Source: Crotophaga sulcirostris
Lineage: Eukaryota > Chordata > Aves > Cuculiformes > Crotophagidae
Assembly: GCA_013397455.1 (NCBI GenBank)
Contig: VYZB01000167.1
Location: 1,687,358-1,751,357, forward strand
Direction of reading: 5' to 3'
DNA length: 64,000 bases
The notes beneath the pieces are model-generated. The model did no database searches, was not told the origin of the DNA, and saw only the letters and a list, made by a program, of their open reading frames with translations. Made by a program: the position numbers and the translations under genes. Within the stretch, counting starts at the first letter, position 1; every line of letters begins with the position of its first letter. This document shows, one piece after another, positions 11,804-25,568 of the stretch.

Positions 11804-14800
11804 GCTCTTTCTGCTCTGAGAGTTCATTATCCACTTTAATCTTTGGAAGGTATTAAAATGAAGAATTGGTAAATAGCTGTTCTCTGCACTTCTTAGCCTG
11901 GATTCCAGCATTTAAATTTTTAAAAAAATAAAATTAATTTTTTAGCTCTTAGCTTTTATTTTCATTCTTGCAACTTCACTCTTGAAAATAATTCTCTCTC
12001 ATCTTCTCCTTCACATCACACTAGAAAAAGGAAAGAAGTTCAGCTTATGGCTGGATAATTTTCACAACAGACTTCAAGAGGGAAAAAGAAAAGCATGATA
12101 GACTGGAAAATGAATCTCCTGCTGAGAGGGAATCTAAGAGACCTATTAGAGAAATATTAACAGTTGTATCATAAGAATACTACATTTTTAGGACAGACAT
12201 TAGGAAGAGAACCGGATGCTGAAGGATCCACATGCACAACGAAGAAGTAACTGTGAAACAGTTTAAATTCACAGAGTTGCAACTAATTATGAGACTGATG
12301 TATGTCAATTTCAGCCCTAGAAGTGCTGAAAAGTATAAAATTTAAATGCTAGTGTTTATAGGCTGCATACTTAATTCATGAAAAAAAAACCCCATTAGAA
12401 TTCATTAAAATTTCTGTGATTAGGAGAAACTGTCCAAAACCAGTAAGACAACACTGAAGGCTAATGAAAGAATAATGTATTTTTTTAAGTAAGTAAGGAA
12501 CTGCATCGCAATTGATCCTTTAAAAACACTTTAGGTAATGCTATCTTAATGGTTCCACTTCCCACACTTCATTTTTGACAGCTACCCATACGGAGCCACA
12601 ATCAAACTTGGTATGACTTAAAGCCCCTCCTTATACTGTACATACACAGCTCTGCCTGTGTCTGGATCTTTGCACCGCAACTCTTCCATGAGTCTGACCA
12701 TTCTGGAGTTGCACTTGCTGCTTTTCTAATCCATGAATTTACCTTCTTCCTCTGGAACCTTTGGACATTTGCCAGTAGTTGTAGCGCCTTTTCTTTGGCT
12801 CGATCTGTTGTAAAACCTGTTGATAGTGCCTCCCCTGGTATTAGCCCATCAGTTTATCTGCCACAAAACTGTCTGCAACGAGCACTGTCTTTTTGTCTTT
12901 GGTAAGTGCGACCTCAATGACCTTACAGAGGCTGACTCCTTTGAGTGCTTCCAGGGAGCTTTTGAAATCACCTATGTATTTTGCCTTAGTAATATCCCAG
13001 AAGTGAACCCAGAGCTCCTAAAAACTAATGAAAGATTTAGAGAAGGATCATGGTAATAATATGCGAGCATACACACACATATATATAGAAATGCCCCTGA
13101 TAATTGAGTAAAATAAGAGGGGCAAAAGAAGGAAGACTGGAAAGACACTAGGAGGTCATGAGGGATAAAGCAGCTTAGGGAAGGAGTAGGGTTTGGAATT
13201 AAATTGGAGAGTGTTTCCAAAGGAAAATGATACTTGAGGAGAGGTTAGGGCTTAGTGGAGAAGATTTCCGAGGTGAGAATATAGCAGAATAATTAGGATC
13301 AAGTGAAGGGGAACATAATGAGATTGGATGGTGAGAAATGCCATTTCGTTGCTGTGACTGAAGGAGTTAGTGTTATAGGAGGTTTCTGGCTATGGACAAG
13401 CCAGTCTCATAAATTATCCCCCACCAGCCCACAGATGTGCTAATACAATTTTGTGGTTCAACAGCAGTTTCGTATGGGCTGTGAAGCAATTGGTTCATAA
13501 ATTAAGAAAATTCACAGATTAAGCAAAAGCAATTCACAAACACCTTTCAGCATCCTCTGAAGACAGACATAACTGCAGCTTAGTTTTTCTGCCTGGGCTG
13601 TTTTGGACTGTATGTCCTCAAGCATCTCTAGCAGCCACCGCCCCCGCTGCTCCAACAGTGCTTTTTTTTTCCAGCCAGAAATTTTATCTCAGCATTAAAA
13701 AGACAGCCTGGGGCAGTCATCCAGGATTTCAGGCTACCTGGGGGCTCGCTTGGGGCAGTGGTTCTGGCCTGAGACAGACCCTGAGCTGAGCCAGAGAACG
13801 TGTAGCAAAGGTGCATCAGTTCCTGTGTACCTAGTGCTAGGCTGAGACTCCACGTGCTGAGTAGCATTTCAGTAAGCTCAGTAAAGCCCTGGGTGTTCAG
13901 AACACACTGGATTTTACCATATATGCACTGCATAAACATGCACACATAAGTCTCCCAGGATTTCCCTGTGGAAAATATGGAAATCCTCCTGCTGAAAGTA
14001 CTTTCTTGCATAAGCTGTTATGGTCTATCTTTCTGTATATTAATTACATTTTAGTGCATTTGATGAAGCCTTGTTTTGCTGCACTAAGATATTGCCAGAA
14101 AGATGTTCATTACAGGTAACAGAATATGAAGATTATTGACGTCCAAAATATAGTTTTGTTCATTTTTACCATATGTATTGGGTAGATAATACAAAACCCC
14201 AGGTTTTAAGCAATTGCAGAGCTAATATTTCACAGGAACAGTACAATTTCTTTGTGAAACTACTGCATATACGGAACAGTGCCTTTTGTCTTTACCACTT
14301 ATTTAGCATCTTCCAAAAGCAGACACCATTTTCTGATATCCCCCATGCTTATTTGATCCCCTGCTGGGATTGCACTCCCCAAGTGGCTGGGAGCAGAACC
14401 TTATGCCCCATTCTTGCCATCAGAGCTGCAATGACACAAGCACTGCAGTCCAGGCCTCCCCATGCCACCTGCTCTACACTCTCTGGTTAACATGCAGCTG
14501 TGAGAAAATGGCACTGCTAGAGAAGGTTGAAGGTGCAGATCTCCTTCTGAAACCTTGTTCACATCAGCTTATGAAACACATAGAGAAACAAGTGGATCCA
14601 TCTTACTGAGACATGCTAAGGTAAAGACTAACAGTGGTTAATTGCATTTTCTAATACTTTCCTAATGTATGTCACATGTAGAGACAGAGATTGCTATCAC
14701 ACATTTGCTTGGAGAAAAATATAAGATGACACTTAAAGCAGCATTAGAATCTGTGCATTTGCATTTCCTAGTTCCCACTATTCAAGCTCACCAGGTTTCC

Positions 14801-15219
14801 TCCTAGCACCAGACGATGAGACATGTGCTGTCTGTAGCAGTGATTTGCTACACAACCCTTCTAGAGGACTAGAGGTACAGCAGATATTTCCAGGTTCTTA
14901 AGCATGCAATAAGCTTCTGCTAATATAAGCTGAACCCAGAAAGGAAAAACATTGTTCAGTGTGCCACACATTTTTACATGTCTTTGTATCTCTATAGATT
15001 TTGATGATAACCCTCAGTATTTCCTAAGCAAGAAAGGACACAGTGCTATTTTCTTACCGGCAAATAATAGTGCAATTCTGATAATAGTTAATAGTAATAC
15101 TGCAATTAATACTGGAGCAGGGCTTTACTGCAGGCATCTCACTGGATACTTTAGTTAAAGTGAGGAAAAAAAATAGCACAGATTCAGACACACAAGAGGG
15201 GAAAATTCTGGATAATGAG
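11804..15219. other. Non-coding DNA, no gene seen
   Basis: AT-rich unique sequence with no recognised exon. A good donor-like GTAAGT follows TGTCTTTG at about 12900, but the upstream acceptor is weak and the peptide between is unrecognised. A purine-rich patch lies at about 13085-13340. The 24-base motif at 12392-12415 is listed separately. Confidence 0.4.
12392..12415 (+). repeat. 24-base exact repeat, copy 1 (pair at 19116)
   Basis: Starts CCATTAGAATTC and ends AAAATTTCT. The same 24 bases occur without mismatch at 19116-19139, while the flanks of the two sites differ. It contains TTAG/CATTA homeodomain-type cores. It is not part of any repeat family I recognise. Confidence 0.85.
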
Positions 15220-15500
15220 AAACGTTTTTCTTGTAATGATACCGGTTTGCGTCTTGTATCTCCTCGAGCCTTTGCTTTCTACTGGTATCTCCAACTGGGG
15301 CCAAATATCACTTACCCAACTCTCAGCACGCTACTCGGATGACTTGTTATAGATGTTGTAATGTCACCACCTGTCAGATTGCATTGCCCTTGTTGGACTT
15401 CCAAAATGGTAATTCAATAAAGGAAGGTGATATGAATCATCAAGGAACAATTTGAATTATTATCTGTAGATAATTCATTATGCACACATTTCTTGTGAGA
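15220..15500. promoter_or_regulatory. Candidate conserved non-coding element
   Basis: Several CpG dinucleotides (GAAACG, ACCGG, TGCGTC, CTCGAG, CACGC, CTCGG) are packed into about 110 bases of otherwise CpG-poor DNA. A block of AT-rich homeodomain-like cores (TTGAATTATTATC, GATAATTCATTATGC) follows. CpG retention and mixed motif density are typical of constrained enhancers, but I cannot test conservation here. No coding potential is evident. Confidence 0.25.
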
Positions 15501-15785
15501 TCCTTAAATCAGCAGGGCTTCTTAATCAGAGACTTAAAAATTTTGTCTGTAACAGCTAGAGGCTTGACCCATAAATCAGCAGCTAGGCCAGCAGGTCCAA
15601 TTCATGCTTCACAGTTTTTCCCAGTGAGAATGAGACACTTAATTACCACCAAGGTCACAGAAAAGGGGAAAACCCCTGTAACACAGAGTTGGTTTTGACA
15701 GCATCAATTCTGGCAGCACTTTTGGAAAGCAGAGTGATTTGAAAGCAAAAGACGAAACCACGGCCGGCAACGTTGCTACAATATC

Positions 15786-15804
15786 ATCATCCTAACAGGA
15801 TGAT
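15786..15804. other. Perfect short inverted repeat
   Basis: Arms ATCATCCT and AGGATGAT (8 bases, exact) flank a 3-base loop AAC. Immediately upstream is a CpG-rich patch (GACGAAACCACGGCCGGCAA). It could be a palindromic factor site. It is too short for a microRNA precursor. Confidence 0.6.
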
Positions 15805-18800
15805 CTGAATGAGTGCTGGTGCCTTTAGAGTTAACACATTTTTCTTCATCTGTCAACAGTAGATAATATTTGCCCAAGAGAGAGTCACATTCTGGCAGAT
15901 TTTATTAGTAAAACTAATTGGTTATTCTGATACAGCCTCCTTTCTATTCTTCACTGAAGAAAACACAGGGGTTTTGTGCTTTCTTTTGGTGGGGAAAAAG
16001 TGTTAAATGCAATTTATGGGAGGAATTGGGTCATCACTTTGATGGTGTCCCAGGGCTGGGCTGGAGGCAAGACACTTGTCTCTTACAGTGCATGGGGAGC
16101 CACTCTCAGAGGTGGGGTGCCGCAGTCAGCCAGCACCGCTAGTGCGGGAGGGAGGGCCTCAGCCAGACCCACAACCCCCTTTAAAATGCATTTACTGAGG
16201 AGTGAGGGGAAGGACAGACACCCCTCTGGTCCTCACCTTCGTTGGTGCAGATGTGTTCTTCTGCACCATTCTGACAGAGGGGTCTTGTAGAGAGGGCTAC
16301 AGGTGGACAAGGACTAGCGTAGACAGACAGAAGAAAAAATGTGTTGAGCACAGTTCTATAAAGTGCATTAGCCTACCTTATGATTTCAATCTCTTATTTC
16401 CATGAAATAGCATGGATTTAGCAAGCATATAAAACCCTGCAATTTTAAAAGGAAGTATAGGTTTATAAATCCACACTTACCCAGCTAAGTAAATGGCCTG
16501 GATTTCAAAAGTGCTAAGCCACTGCCAGATTCCCCTGAGGCGAACAGCATTGAATATCTAGTGCCTCTGAAAGCCAGGTAATAAATTTTAAACTTAGAGT
16601 TTTGCAAACTCTGGACCTAACTTTTTGGTAATCAATGGTTGTCGCTCAGATATAATGAATGTCTAAAAGCACCTAGTTTGGATGACGGACGCTTCTCCAG
16701 TCCTGGAACAAAGATATTAGCCAACTGGTCACATTTATTGGATTGAATTCAGCACATAAGAAACAACTAGGTAGTTCTGTTAATACTCATTTGAAATAGA
16801 GCTAGGGGTTAGTGCGGGGTTGTTTTAGCTTTGTTTTTCTTTTTTTCTCTTTCTAGTGGTTCAGGCAATCCAGTTAATTAGTGTCGATAACGGCTTGAAG
16901 TCTGTCCCAGCTTTTGTAACAGTTAGCTGAGCAAAGCAGACCTCCAAGGGGACAGGAGGAATCAGCTCTGCCTTCCAGGAAAAGGAGATTCCTATGGATA
17001 GTGATCCCATTGAGACATCTTGGACACCATTGCATGCACTAGGAAAATTCTTGTCCAAAATTTTCAAGGGTTTGGCAGATTTGAGTCCTCTTGAACTTTG
17101 CACTGGAGGAGACAGTGTCTCCTTTTATGTTTTACACAACAAAAAACACAACTTTGTTTGCCCACAAGTAATAATAATGACTATTATTTATATTAATAAG
17201 AATCATAAACTCATCATGAAAATACTTTCAAGTTTTCAAGGTTTTCAAGCCTGATTAATTAAATACATTTTCACCAGCGGCAAAGCCATCCCCAAAAAAC
17301 TCATTTGGGCTGTAGCATATATGTAAGGGCAGCCTTTCCATGTAACTAACTCCACTCTTAAATACAATTTGGGAATATGCTACAGGTGGTTTTCCAAGGT
17401 ACCCTTGGATACCAGAACTTTACTCACAGTAAGGATGCACCAGAGAAAAGGAGACTGTAAATGGGCTGTGCTCCAGCTCCAGAATGAGACAGGACTTTGT
17501 TGCTATTTTAGTTTCTTCCTGGTTGCTATAAGGTAATTTGATGACTTTTTTTTAGGTTAACATGCAGTTCTGTCTAATTTCCCAAACTCCAACATTTGAG
17601 GTTTAAAGAAATGAAAGATTTGTTTTGGAACTTGGTCAGTTTTGAACATGACTTGCTCAGTGAATGAGTGCATTCTTGGCCAGCAAGAAGCAATCACGTC
17701 AGCAGGTAGTATTCATCTTGCTGTCAGATTCTGGACGGAAGATGTTTGATGTTTTGCAAGATACAGACAAGTGGCTACAGCATTCAGAGAGTGAATTCAG
17801 AGACTGAAAAAGGCATAATGTTGTCAAGTGTCTTATTTGCTTCTATGGCTGTGGTCAGCTAGAGGCCACCTGTCTAGAAATAAGGGCTTGAAAGATTACA
17901 TGTCACACCACAAATTGATGATGCCCGAATCTGAGCTGTTTCATCTTAAGCAGCTGCTTTTTACTAGAAAAGATGCATTTCTTAAAAAGGCACTGTATTA
18001 GCTGTGGGGAAACCATGTCAAACACGCTTGCATTAGGTAAAACAGAAAAATATTTTTCCTCCTCAAGACTTAAGTTGATTAATATAATTATTTCTAGGCA
18101 TGTTTGAAAGGTAAAACCAGATTGGCTTTGTTTGTTTATGTTATTACTGCTGAGGCAAGAGGTTGGAAATAATGAGCATAGTGCTTCCTTACTTGGAAGC
18201 TGTGCAATACCACACAGTGATACTTGAAACCCACAAAACCCCAGCGTGAGACTTGGGGTTTGCCTGAAGCAGTGCCATGTTTATCACTCACAGTCCCTCT
18301 GGAGGGGGGCTGCTAATCTGCTGCGTGTCTGTTGCAGGGAACGTTTTCCACACTCCTCCTTCTCTGGCCCTTCACAGTAAATCTGGAAATTATCCAGTCT
18401 TGACGCCCCTGATCACTTCTCCGGAACACCCCAGGGGTATCCTTAAGCCCTGGGTACCTGGACACCGGGCCACAAAGCCCTCTGGTTTCGTTCATTTTAA
18501 TTTGTTTCAAGCTGTCTTCAGTCCCAGAGAGGTGTAACGGGAAACCAAAGCAGACTGCAAGGACAGCTTTTTTCCGATGCGGCTTTTTAAACAAACATTT
18601 GAAGAAAAAGCAACACAAAATACAATTTTAAGGGTAGAAATCAGATGCTTTTCTGATTGCTTAACTTACGTGAACCAGAGGGCTGTGAAATGAGCAACCC
18701 CAGGCAGGTCTGACTGAGAAGGCTCTGGAGTCATGCGTGGCTGTGTGACTGATTCCAGGAGACAGGGACTCCCTCTCTCCTGCTGTCTTACATAAACCTG

Positions 18801-18880
18801 AAATTATTCTTTTTACTCTCAAAAAAAAAAGCCTTTCTGGAGTAAATAGCATTTGTCATTACCAGGAGGGGATGCTGACA
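15805..18880. other. Non-coding DNA, no gene seen
   Basis: No exon, RNA gene or recognisable transposon. An acceptor-like tract ending GTTGCAG near 18337 precedes an open segment, but no credible donor or known peptide follows. The rest is unique AT-rich sequence. Confidence 0.4.
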
Positions 18881-20130
18881 CTCCCTTTTTCTTACAGCTG
18901 GCATCATTCATGTATGTGCAGTCGGACTATCAGACCAAGCAGACAGGCAAGCTTACAGAAGTAGTATCAGCACATTTGACTTGATAACACATTTTTTATC
19001 ATTAAATAAATAAGCTTCCTAAAAATTCCCGCTTCAGCCATTAGTGAAATATTTTACCGACTAACAAACAACCACATCTTGCTGCTGTGCAGCATTCAGA
19101 AATCGTTAAGTCAGGCCATTAGAATTCATTAAAATTTCTTGAAAATCACAATGGGCATATTATCACGTAGGCACACGCACATCCACACACGCATTGTTCT
19201 CTGTCCAGGGAACATTCCCTGTCACCTTCCTCAGCAATCACACATACCAGGAGCGTCTTTGATTTTAATGAACTCAAGATTTTCCCATAACTACCCGTCT
19301 CCAGGGCTCTGAGAAAACAAACACTTAGGAACGGGGCTCATTTGGCTGCATTGTCACAGTCTGTATCGACCATTACAATCTCAATCCTGCAATACCCTCG
19401 TAATAGCATTGCAGAGCCCTGACGTTATGTTGCGCATAGATCAAAAGAGGTTCAAAAGCTTTCCACAAGTTTTAAGGTTTAGTCCCGCTGGTAATAACAT
19501 CAAGGAGAAAATTGCAATTGTATTTGATAGGAGCACGCACCTTGGGTCTCATCCTGCGAAGTACTGAGTTGCTGCACCCCCACTAAGTCCCAAGGAGAGT
19601 AGTTCAGCACCACGCAAAAGCACATTCTTATTTATTAACAATATATTTACCAGGTAGTCCTATTAAACTTGACAGTCTGTTTGTAGAGGCTTTCTGCCCA
19701 GTAGCAGCTACACAGGTATCAGCCAATAAACCGTAACACAGCAGCAAACTGAGCAAAAGACACTGGTGCTGATCTCTTTATCATTTGAGCTGTACATCAT
19801 TCACAAACATTGATATGAGTCCAATAAAGGTCATAACATATTTATATCTAGCTTTAGCTCAAAAGAACACCAAAGCCTTTTTATGCTGACAATGCTTCCC
19901 AAAATTTATTGTGACCTTCAAGAACCTGAAAATATTCTGCACCATCATCATCGCAGGGTCAGTATACATTCAATATTCATTAAAAAAAAGAAACTGCAGG
20001 GGTGACAGAAATCTGATGGTATAGATTAGCTGCTGAGATTTCTGAAATCCCGAATCATCTGACACACAAGCAGCCAGAGGAGAGGGGGGAGCGGAGAGCT
20101 TTGGCAATTATCTTGTCCAAGTTAGTTATG
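18881..20130. promoter_or_regulatory. Candidate cluster of conserved non-coding elements
   Basis: About 1.2 kb without any recognisable repeat and with many preserved CpGs. Dense factor-like words include CCATTAGTGAAAT, GATTTTAATGAAC, the C/EBP-like TTGCGCAT at 19430-19437 and CAATTATCTTGTCC near 20105. It includes the second copy of the 24-base repeat (19116-19139). Near the left edge a pyrimidine tract ending ACAG (AG at 18896-18897) opens a 28-codon frame to a TGA at 18982. I do not recognise the peptide and see no donor, so I do not call it an exon. The regulatory call rests on composition and motifs only. Confidence 0.3.
19116..19139 (+). repeat. 24-base exact repeat, copy 2 (pair at 12392)
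   Basis: Identical over 24 bases to 12392-12415, in the same orientation, 6.7 kb away. The flanks are unrelated (GTCAGG before and TGAAAATCAC after, against AAAACC and GTGATTAGG). It lies within the enhancer-like block. Confidence 0.85.
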
Positions 20131-23100
20131 CCTCCAGTTACAACACACACGTGACCACAGGTACTTCAGGGACTGGTTAGCTCCCGTTTTATCTATACCC
20201 TCCTTGCTAGCACCACGTCTTTGAGATCATGACCAGAACATACAAACTTTCTTATCTTGTGTCCTTTGACCATTCGTTACTTCACTCACGTTTAAATGGT
20301 GCCACCTTTAATACCCAAAAGCCTTCTGGTGAGGTTTCCCCTTGTGAGGAGGCCTCCACACCTCCAGAGATGTGACCCAATACCCAGCCATTTCAGACTC
20401 TGTTTCTTTCTGATAATTTTGTGCCTTCCCTCAGCAAATAGTACTGCATTTCCTGTTTCCATCACTTTCTGTCCTGTCATTTCTCCAGAGTATTTTATAT
20501 CTAGCTAATTTGATTTTTAAGTTAAATAACTCACCAATTACAGTGTCTGCTTGGTATGATTTAGATTTTACCTATTTCTTTATTTCACCAAAACTGGGGC
20601 TCCTGGCAATGAGTATTAATCATATCAAAGACAGTTGTTCACAGTGATGTGTAACATTCTTAGTTGTTTGACTGGGAGGGGAGGTTGTTTCAACCACACA
20701 TTTAGAAAACATGCTTGTGCTAAATCTATTTAAATCAAGTAAATCCTTACATGACACAAATCTAGAGGTTTCTGGTCTATGCCAGAATGATCAGGGATTG
20801 TACTGCTTCTGGAATGGTAGAAAAGCACATCTGTATTTTCCTAATCAGTGTACTTTTTGTGCAATTTGTATTCTCCTATTACTCTGAGTGCTTCTTCTTA
20901 GTCTGCAACTTTGTATTTGAGAATCCCTACCACTTTGTTAAATGCATCTCTCACTAGAACTTTTTACTTTAAAACATGTTAAAGTCTATCTGCTTATTTG
21001 TTTAGACAAATCTGACATTATGGATGATAAATAAAACAAAAAAAAAAGAATCAGCCAAGGGTGTACAGAGGGTATAAATGATTAAATCACATCATTGGAA
21101 AGGCAAACTAAGACAAGTATAGAAAGCAGAGTAATAACAATAGTGTGGTAGCATATTTTAAGAGAGGCAACACAGTCAGTAAATGAATAAATTCTATTTA
21201 ACAACCACTTTACTTTTTGTGCTATACATTTTCTTGCTTAGCACATTGCATGGTTCATTCTGAACTGCTATTTTTCAATTAGTTGAGCTTCTTGCAAAAA
21301 GCTTTAACTTTGAGAAGAAAACACTTCTTTTTAGTAGATTTGCATATTGCTTTCTGGATTAAATATCTGTCATTGTCCATGAATTTCGATGCTACTTTGT
21401 TTCAGAATAAGTAAGATACAAACGAAAAATTATACTGTCAGAATTATCAGGCTGAGGAGAAGAATATAAACTTTTGATGTGTTTTGCGCTAACTTAAAAA
21501 TGGGTTCTTAAATACAAACCTAAATTCAGGTCTCAAAAATTATAAAATAGTCTTATTATAGTTGAATTCACTATAAGTGAAGTTTATAAGTTTGTAAGCA
21601 TGTTCTCCTGTTTCAGAAAGAATTTCCAGAAGTCTCTGGGAGTGATTTATGCACTTGAGCCCTGTTATCTTTAGTAGAAATCAGGAACTGCAGACGAAAA
21701 CCTTAAGATGTTGCATGGGGCCTAATTCAAGCGGCCTGGAAGTAGATTGTGAAGAATGAACCTTACCAGGATCTCACGCATGCAATGTCCTCTCCTGCCT
21801 TCCTGGTGGGTGTTTGCAGCTGGATTTTAAAAAATGCTCAGTAAAGGCCCATAAGCAAAAGTAACTACAAAGTAAGTGAATGAAGTCTGAACAAATGGGT
21901 AGCCTGCAAAAGTTTAAACAGAAAATGGACTAATACAGACAGATATCTGTTGTCCCTCAGAGAGCTAGCAAGCATCTACACAAGAGTACTCTGGTACTTT
22001 ATGGTGCAGACTGGGGCATTTCCAAAGACAGAACCCAAAGGTACACCACTTATCCCCAGCCAACAGCACAGCTCTGTGCAGGGTTAACATGTGCAGAAAA
22101 CTTTGACTTGTCAAACAGGACATTAGGCTGCTGGATCCAAAATGTGCTGTTTGACCACTACGTCTCATATTCCCCTTATGAAGACAAGTCTCCAGCAGAA
22201 GGCCAAGCTTCCTGCCCAAGGCTAGGTAAAATTAACTTGATCTCTAAAAAACTGGGATTACAGACAAACCAGAGTGACCACATGAAGCCAGCAGTAATCA
22301 TCCTTATCCTGGATTGCCAATAGTGGGTCAGGGGCCCTGGACTACCCAGAAGGGCTATTATTGTCACTGTTATGCCAGTACTGATTGATGTGAGAGTAGT
22401 CAATGGGAGAGGTATGCCATGGAGGAAGCTGTTAAAATGACCTGCTTTTGGCAAGACGAAAGTTGATGGGATCTTTTCTTGGAAGGGCAGTTCAAACCAG
22501 CCTGGGCCAATGACTGCCTTTTGCTAATCGTGTCTGTGAAGATATATGTATTCAAAACAACAAGCAAAGTAGCTGATGAACATTCTGGACATGGCTTTGA
22601 CTTTATCCATGGTATTTTCTGTCCTGACATACTTCAAACTCATGTTACAGAAAGGATTTTTAGCATTATGTTCATTATAGTGTCTTTCGTTGGAATTTTT
22701 CTCTTGGGTATGAAGTGATAATCCACATGAATACACAGATTTTTTTTCCATTATCGGCCAAGTTATTAGGTCCATTATTTTATTTTAATTGATGTTATTA
22801 TAGCACACTTAGTACTTTGGCATGGGTTAGAGATAGTTTGTTAATAACACTATTCATAAGATACTATAAGCTGCGGTTCTATTCTGGTTGATGTTGAAGC
22901 TTTCAAAATTGTACTCATTCTGTCAGTTAGCTTGGAATCACAAATCTGGCATTATCCTACTGTCTTTTGTAGTGCTTCAAACTACTCTAATAATCTGCTG
23001 TTTCAACAAAGCCCCCATATATCACTGAACCAGAGGTATCCCAGAATAATATATCATGTCTGGTTACAGTCATTGGCTATGTCAAACAAAAATTTAGCCT

Positions 23101-25568
23101 TAGAAAGTCTGAATGAGTTCAGCTTTGCTATTTAAATGGTTATTGACAGAATGACTCTCAAGATATTTATAGAATATAAATTTACTCTTAGAAAGTTGTG
23201 GGCTTTATTTACAATCTGTTGCAATGATTTTTTCCAGTATTTTATTCAGATGCTTTTGTGGCTCCTACAACCTCAGCAGAACTGTAAACAACTGTATCAT
23301 TACCAAATCCTTTTCTGCAACACCCTGTGCAAATTAACATTGAATTTGTCAGACACAGTATTTCTGTTTCTAATCATCATGGACAAATTTGCCATTTTTG
23401 GTCCTGTGTCATGTTCCAGGTTAAACAGAATTAAAGAATGTCAAAAAAACACAGGCACCTTCCTTTTTTTTAAAAAAGTAAGCCTGCTGATTTACAATGA
23501 AATATAGTAAATGGAGAGTCTCTGATTAACGTGTGAACTGAGCTTCTTTTCAAGATAGGACTTCACTATAGAAAGCTAAGGTGAAGCACCTAGTAAGAAT
23601 TTCCATCAGTATAAAAGTCAAAGAGTTAATTGTTTAAGCTTGTATTCAGTACTTATGCTTAGAACTCACTTTAAGAAGACAGAGGTTATACCTATACTAT
23701 TTAATACCAAAGCACATTCCTGGGCATTGCAACTTGATCAGGAATACTTTTAAATTATTACAACAGTGTCTGGCACAGTTTTGGCCTGGGGTAATTCATA
23801 CCTTCCAAAGCAGTCCTCAGCCTCAGGCTATGACTTAGCACAGGTCAGGAACCATCCCCACAACACAGCTTGTGTATGACTGCCCTGCTCGGGATGCTAA
23901 GAATGTCCAACAGCGTGGCTGCAGACTCTTCTGTGCTAACTGACTTCATTGCCTGAGTGTTGTCCTTGGCACATTCATTTTACTAACAGCGATGTAGCCA
24001 GCTAGTCCCCTTGACATGATGACCACTTTTTAAATCACTTATATATAATCTTCTAATGTCTTCCCCAGAAACTCAAGTCACAGAAATGCATGAGACAATT
24101 TTCCACACAAAATGTGGAAAGACCAGCCCCATCAGCTTCAGTGAGAGACGAATTGTGTCTTGTAGGCAGAAAGCTATAGACAAGTAAAGCAACAAGGAAA
24201 ACCAACCTCCTTTCTCTATGAGACTGCCAATGTCAAGCGTGTTATTCATGAATTTCAAACAGCTCACACAAACTTCTGAAAGTTTGGGAGGGAGTTGTCT
24301 GGATTGAACTATTTGACACTTATAACACTCACCCATAAACTACAAACCAGATCAGTGCAGCCCATTCCTAGCTTTTGAGTCACAATCAGGTCAAAGGTAG
24401 CCCCTATATGCAGGGACTATGTTTTGTGACTAATGGTGAGGTAATGCAGGCACTGGGACTGCTCTTGGCTGAAGACAAAGCAAGCCAGCAGTGAAAGTTC
24501 ATTTCACCAGTTTTTTCTGAGATTCATCTAAAAGCTCAAGCTTTTCCCAGCTGGGAAGAGAGTCTAATTCATTCTGTGCTGGGAGTTTTCCTTATTTTAC
24601 TTCTTCAAGGCATGTGGTGTATTTTCATAGGTCTCTGTTACACGACAACTTTGATATGCACTGATTCACATAGGTGGACCCTGCCTGGACTCTGTCATTA
24701 ACTGGTGTGAAGAACTTAAGTATGTCAAAAACCTACTCTGTTGTTTGTGCACAGAATTGTTAAAGAAGTGATGTGTTCAACTGGATGGATATCTCTGTCT
24801 GCATTGCTCTTCTTGGCTCTAATTTCCATCTTCTTATCCCACTTTACACTGTCCCCATGAAAAATGCAATAACATTTTATTCTGGTGAAATAAGTTAAGG
24901 TTACAGGTTAAATAAGATTTGAGGGGCATTGCACAGAGAGTATTTCTTACAGATTTCTGTTAAACTAACAATGACCAGTATAATTTCTTCCAGCAGCACA
25001 ACCATGTATTGACTATGGGTTTTCTTTCAAGGGGAGAAATGCTACTGTACTACATATTCCTGTCTAACACCTCCAGAAATGTAGGGTAGAGATTATGCAT
25101 AAATTGCTATTTGTCCTCAAATTTAGATATGGATTACATTGTATGTAAGCCCTTAACTATGTGAAATAGATGAATTAAATATGACATTTGTAGATAAAAC
25201 AAGTCAGTTTTTTTGTAGACTCTGTCACAAACTTTTCTAGGCATAGGTATTTCATCTAACCCCATAACGTAAGTCTTACTTTCTTGGGCTTTTATTTCTT
25301 CAGAATGGTGCTTCTCTTGTTCTCCTGTGTGAGAAATTTCACTCCTCCTCAGATAATTTACTTCTTTTATGGAAGACTGAGAGGTTTCAGGGTGGCAGCC
25401 TCTGTGACTAGTGATGGCAATGCTGGAGCAATACCACAGTCCATGAACTCCCAAATGAATTACCAGGTTCTCTGAGCTTCTGTCTGGGTTGGGTTTTTTT
25501 GTTTGTTGGTTGTATTTTTTTTAAACATAAAACAACTCTCAAAAATCTTTTCTCATTAATATGGTATA

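Noticed and set aside
22479..23507. Chain of same-frame open segments with membrane-like peptides, briefly considered as a connexin-like or retroviral relic
   Set aside because: The TERIFSIMFIIVSFVG stretch loosely recalls a connexin last membrane segment, but no cysteine pattern or upstream homology supports it, and several stops interrupt the frame.
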